Source of the DNA: an uncultured Ruminococcus sp.
GTDB lineage: Bacteria; Bacillota; Clostridia; Lachnospirales; Lachnospiraceae
Direction: 5' to 3'
NCBI GenBank assembly: GCA_900544395.1
Contig: UQVC01000027.1
Location: 1-34,406 of the forward strand
Length of the DNA stretch: 34,406 bases
Shown here in pieces: positions 32,201-34,406 of this stretch (positions are counted from its first letter, which is position 1; each line of letters starts with the position of its first letter). Made by a program: the position numbers and the translations under genes. The notes under the pieces were generated by a model, which ran no database searches, was not told where the DNA came from, and worked only from the letters and a program-made list of their open reading frames with translations.

Positions 32201-32229
32201 AGAATACTATAGAATTTTTCTGTAATCAA
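32201..32229 (-). promoter_or_regulatory. Promoter of the small alarmone synthetase gene
   Basis: On the minus strand -35 TTGATT (32224-32229), a 17-bp spacer and -10 TATTCT (32201-32206). Confidence 0.6.
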
Positions 32230-32297
32230 TATCTCCCTTCCCATTTTTTACAAATTTTTTATTTATTCAAAATGTTCACTCTTTTCCCTTCTATTTA

Positions 32298-32306
32298 TGG
32301 TATGAT
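32298..32306 (+). promoter_or_regulatory. Extended -10 promoter of the DUF5721 gene
   Basis: TGG-TATGAT at 32298-32306 on the plus strand, about 40 bp before the start codon. No convincing -35 was found. AGGAGG follows before the ATG. Confidence 0.45.
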
Positions 32307-32347
32307 AAATGAACCAGACATTGTATTTTTATTTAGGAGGTTTCCTT

Positions 32348-32848
32348 ATGATCGCATTCAAACTGACGAATGTCAAAGCATGTATGTCACATCTCCTCTT
32401 AATGGAGACATTTGATCCGTTTCTTCTGATCGAGGGCGAGATTACGACATTCAATACTTTCAAAATAGACGGATTTATCCAGAAACATTTTTATACTTCC
32501 GAAGAGCTGGAACAGATGGGCTCACTTCCCGAATACGCATACTGGAAGCAGCTCCGTGAATACTGCTTTTCCCTCATCAAGGGGAAACGGACGCCTCTTG
32601 GTTTCCGTTTTGTATTCAGCCTGTCGCCGAAAAATATCGCCCGTCTCATTGAACAAAACGGACTGGGATTCCATGTCGAAGAGGTTCAGGGACTCTATTT
32701 GAATCTCCGATACGATTCCACCGGTCTTCAGTGCATCACAGGCACTTCTTTCAAATCTTTCTCCATGGACAAGTCTCTGGAACAGGCATGGGATACCATG
32801 GTACAAAAATTTTTCCAGAAAAAAGGAATCGATTTTGAAATTCTGTAA
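32348..32848 (+). CDS. DUF5721 family protein
   Basis: A 166-residue soluble protein of a Lachnospiraceae-type family of unknown function. Recognisable parts: MIAFKLTNVKACMSHLL at the start, FLLIEGEITTFNTFKIDG, CFSLIKGKRTPLGFRFVFSLSPKNIARLI, LNLRYD, CITGTSFKSF and DKSLEQAWDTMVQKFF. No signal peptide or membrane helix. The alternation of strands and the conserved end are compatible with a compact alpha/beta fold. The start at 32348 follows AGGAGG with 8-nt spacing. It is a single-gene unit between divergent and convergent neighbours. Confidence 0.85.
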   Translation: MIAFKLTNVKACMSHLLLMETFDPFLLIEGEITTFNTFKIDGFIQKHFYTSEELEQMGSLPEYAYWKQLREYCFSLIKGKRTPLGFRFVFSLSPKNIARLIEQNGLGFHVEEVQGLYLNLRYDSTGLQCITGTSFKSFSMDKSLEQAWDTMVQKFFQKKGIDFEIL

Positions 32849-32883
32849 TGTCTATGGAATCTAATCTGTCACAAACAAATACA

Positions 32884-32922
32884 GGAGAGACTGCCCCCCT
32901 CAAAGGATACCTCAGCCTCTCC
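32884..32922. terminator. Bidirectional terminator between DUF5721 and xdhC
   Basis: GGAGAGACTG (32884-32893) pairs with CAGCCTCTCC (32913-32922), one mismatch. On the minus strand a T-rich tail (TGTATTTGTTTGT) follows, which suits xdhC. Confidence 0.6.
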
Positions 32923-32940
32923 CGTTTCTATTTCATTCCG

Positions 32941-33447
32941 TTATACCAGTTCTGCCTCTTCGTTTTTTCCAAGTCTTCGCAGCATGGTCTTTTTCACTGC
33001 CCGGAAAATATTCTCATATCCGGTGCATCTGCAAAGATGTCCAGACAATAATTTTCGGATCTCATCATCGGAAAACTCTCTTTTGGCTTCCAGAATCTCC
33101 ACTGCACTCATAATAAATCCCGGTGTACAAAATCCGCACTGTACGGCTGCTTCATCTATAAATGCCTGCTGGATATCAGAAAGTTCTCCGTTTGGTCCTG
33201 CAAGTCCTTCCAACGTGAGTATCTCTTTTCCTTCTGCCCAGACAGCCAGATAAATACAGGAATTGAAACACTCTCCATCAATGATCACATTACATGCGCC
33301 GCATTCTCCGACCTCACAGCCTTTTTTTACACTTGTCAGACGGTAATCATCCCGAAGCATATCTGTAAGGGATGCCCGGATATCCACCATCTTTTCCACG
33401 TTCTTTCCATTAATCGTACAATGTACCAGTTTATACTGATTACTCAT
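32941..33447 (-). CDS. xdhC: Molybdenum hydroxylase small subunit, 2x[2Fe-2S]
   Basis: A 168-residue iron-sulfur subunit of a xanthine dehydrogenase-family enzyme. It has a plant-ferredoxin-type cluster (C44, C49, C52, C64) and an alpha-helical cluster (C104, C107, C139, C141; CGFCTPG and CRCTGY). It passes electrons from the molybdopterin site to FAD. The start at 33447 fits AGGAGG with 8-nt spacing and overlaps the FAD-subunit stop by 8 bp. The GTG at 33456 is too close to that site. The substrate (xanthine, nicotinate, or other) cannot be read from this subunit. Confidence 0.93.
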   Translation of the reverse strand: MSNQYKLVHCTINGKNVEKMVDIRASLTDMLRDDYRLTSVKKGCEVGECGACNVIIDGECFNSCIYLAVWAEGKEILTLEGLAGPNGELSDIQQAFIDEAAVQCGFCTPGFIMSAVEILEAKREFSDDEIRKLLSGHLCRCTGYENIFRAVKKTMLRRLGKNEEAELV

Positions 33448-34327
33448 GGATCTCACCTCCTGCCAGACGGATTGCCTCTCTTAAGGTACGTTCTGCAAGC
33501 ACCACTGCGATATGCTGACGGAATGCTTTGGAAGCCCGCCAGCTGTCACGCGGATTGATGTCCTCCAAAACCGCTTTGGCAAATTCTTTGACTGTCTCCT
33601 GACTGACTGCTTTTCCTTTCGCTTTTGCCTCTGCAGACGGAGCGCGCATGGGTACTGGACCGGCAACTCCATAGGCAATCCTTACATCTTCGATGATCTG
33701 TTTGTCTTCCGATAATTTTACATTCGCCGAACATCCTGTGGTCGCGATATCCATGGCATTTCGCATGGCATATTTAATATAATGTCCCTGATATCCTTCA
33801 TATGCTTCCTTCGGAATGAGAATAGCAGTCTGGATCTCTGCCGGTTTTAAATCTACCACTCCTGCCTTGATGTAAAACTCATGGATCGGAATCCTGCGGA
33901 CGCCTTCCGGTCCGGTAATCTCCACAACCGCATCCCATGCATGTAACGTCGAAGCGGAATCTGCCGATGTTACTCCGTTGCAGGTATTCCCTCCGATCGT
34001 ACCAATATTTCGGATCTGCGGCCCTCCGACCATATCCACCGCTTCTCCCAGTACATTGATGTGTTTCTGAATGATCGGATCTTTCGTAATATGGGAAAAA
34101 CTGGTCAGAGAACCGATACGGATTGTTCCGTCTTCTTCATAGCGGACTCCTCTCATTTCATCCAGTCCATAGATACTCACCAGCTCTTTCCCTGCTCGTT
34201 TTCCTTCTCGCATCTGTACCAGCACATCACTGCCTCCTGCAATGATCTGTGCCTGCGGATGCTCCTTTAGAAGGGAAATCGCATGCTGTACACTTTCCGC
34301 TTCATATAGCGCTTTTATATCATACAT
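33440..34327 (-). CDS. xdhB: Molybdenum hydroxylase FAD-binding subunit
   Basis: A 295-residue subunit of the CoxM/XdhB family. FAD motifs are AGGSDVLVQMREG (30-42) and IGTIGGNTCNGVTSADSASTL (108-128), followed by the CO-dehydrogenase flavoprotein C-terminal domain. It takes electrons from the [2Fe-2S] subunit and reduces NAD+ or another acceptor. GGGAGG precedes the ATG. It is flanked by the catalytic-subunit gene upstream (20 bp) and xdhC downstream (8 bp overlap), a complete Mo/FAD/FeS order. Selenium-dependent members exist in Clostridia, but the sequence here cannot show this. Confidence 0.93.
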   Translation of the reverse strand: MYDIKALYEAESVQHAISLLKEHPQAQIIAGGSDVLVQMREGKRAGKELVSIYGLDEMRGVRYEEDGTIRIGSLTSFSHITKDPIIQKHINVLGEAVDMVGGPQIRNIGTIGGNTCNGVTSADSASTLHAWDAVVEITGPEGVRRIPIHEFYIKAGVVDLKPAEIQTAILIPKEAYEGYQGHYIKYAMRNAMDIATTGCSANVKLSEDKQIIEDVRIAYGVAGPVPMRAPSAEAKAKGKAVSQETVKEFAKAVLEDINPRDSWRASKAFRQHIAVVLAERTLREAIRLAGGEIHE

Positions 34328-34347
34328 AACCGTAAACCTCCCATTTT

Positions 34348-34406
34348 CTAAAAAATACCTTCTTCTTCAAATCTACGGAACAGATTGTGAGGATTCACCG
34401 GGGCTT
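34348..34406 (-). CDS. xdhA: Molybdenum hydroxylase catalytic subunit (partial, last 18 codons)
   Basis: The frame entering from the right edge reads APVNPHNLFRRFEEEGIF and stops with TAG at 34348-34350. It lies 20 bp before xdhB on the same strand. Its position suggests the 3' end of the large molybdopterin-binding subunit. The assignment rests on context because the catalytic motifs are outside the window. Confidence 0.6.
   Translation of the reverse strand, partial: APVNPHNLFRRFEEEGIF

Overview
The window reads as chromosomal DNA from a low-to-moderate GC Gram-positive anaerobe of the Clostridia, most likely a gut Lachnospiraceae member. I infer this from gene content: a flavodiiron protein, bacteriohemerythrin, an Rpn-type nuclease, DUF5721, DUF4358, TnpV, a BceAB-type exporter and a molybdenum hydroxylase. 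Strong AGGAGG ribosome binding sites and sigma-A-like promoters agree. I saw no rRNA, tRNA or CRISPR array. No database search was possible, so family names rest on motifs and remembered homology.

Layout. 1-2226: the start of a BcrA-like ABC ATPase, divergent from fprA and a short cytidylate-kinase-like gene. 2308-5773: BceAB-type peptide-antibiotic exporter genes on the minus strand, divergent from a VanZ-like gene. 5714-10550: a minus-strand stress operon clpB-dinB-acyltransferase, read from a sigma-A promoter overlapped by a CIRCE-like HrcA operator. 10616-13580: a decayed mobile element lying directly upstream of that promoter. It holds fragments of a tyrosine integrase, an M48 peptidase, a replication-initiator-like gene and tnpV, plus one intact ORF6N gene. 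It is bounded by a 20-bp direct repeat that contains half of the CIRCE operator. 13641-14758: a truncated MerR gene, DUF2871 and a small membrane protein. 14912-21724: pepT, an Rpn nuclease, bacteriohemerythrin and nudC, an lspA-like gene with a zinc-ribbon/coiled-coil partner, and a subtilase. 21766-26712: a CPA2 antiporter, a long-N-terminus ClpX, and ligA. 26709-31347: a surface acylation module (SGNH hydrolase, DUF4358, MBOAT, DHHW) read through into rluF and ligA by overlapping codons. 31410-34406: a small alarmone synthetase with a TetR-type palindrome at its promoter, DUF5721, and the end of an xdhABC-type operon.

Functional themes. Envelope defence and modification recur: the BcrA-like ATPase, BceAB, VanZ, the acyltransferase-3 protein and the MBOAT/SGNH/DHHW module. 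So does stress handling: ClpB, ClpX, DinB, FprA, hemerythrin, NudC and the alarmone synthetase. The least ordinary region is 10.6-13.6 kb, where an element appears to have used a heat-shock operator as its attachment site and where an ORF6N gene carries two copies of the same palindrome, one before its start codon and one inside its coding sequence.
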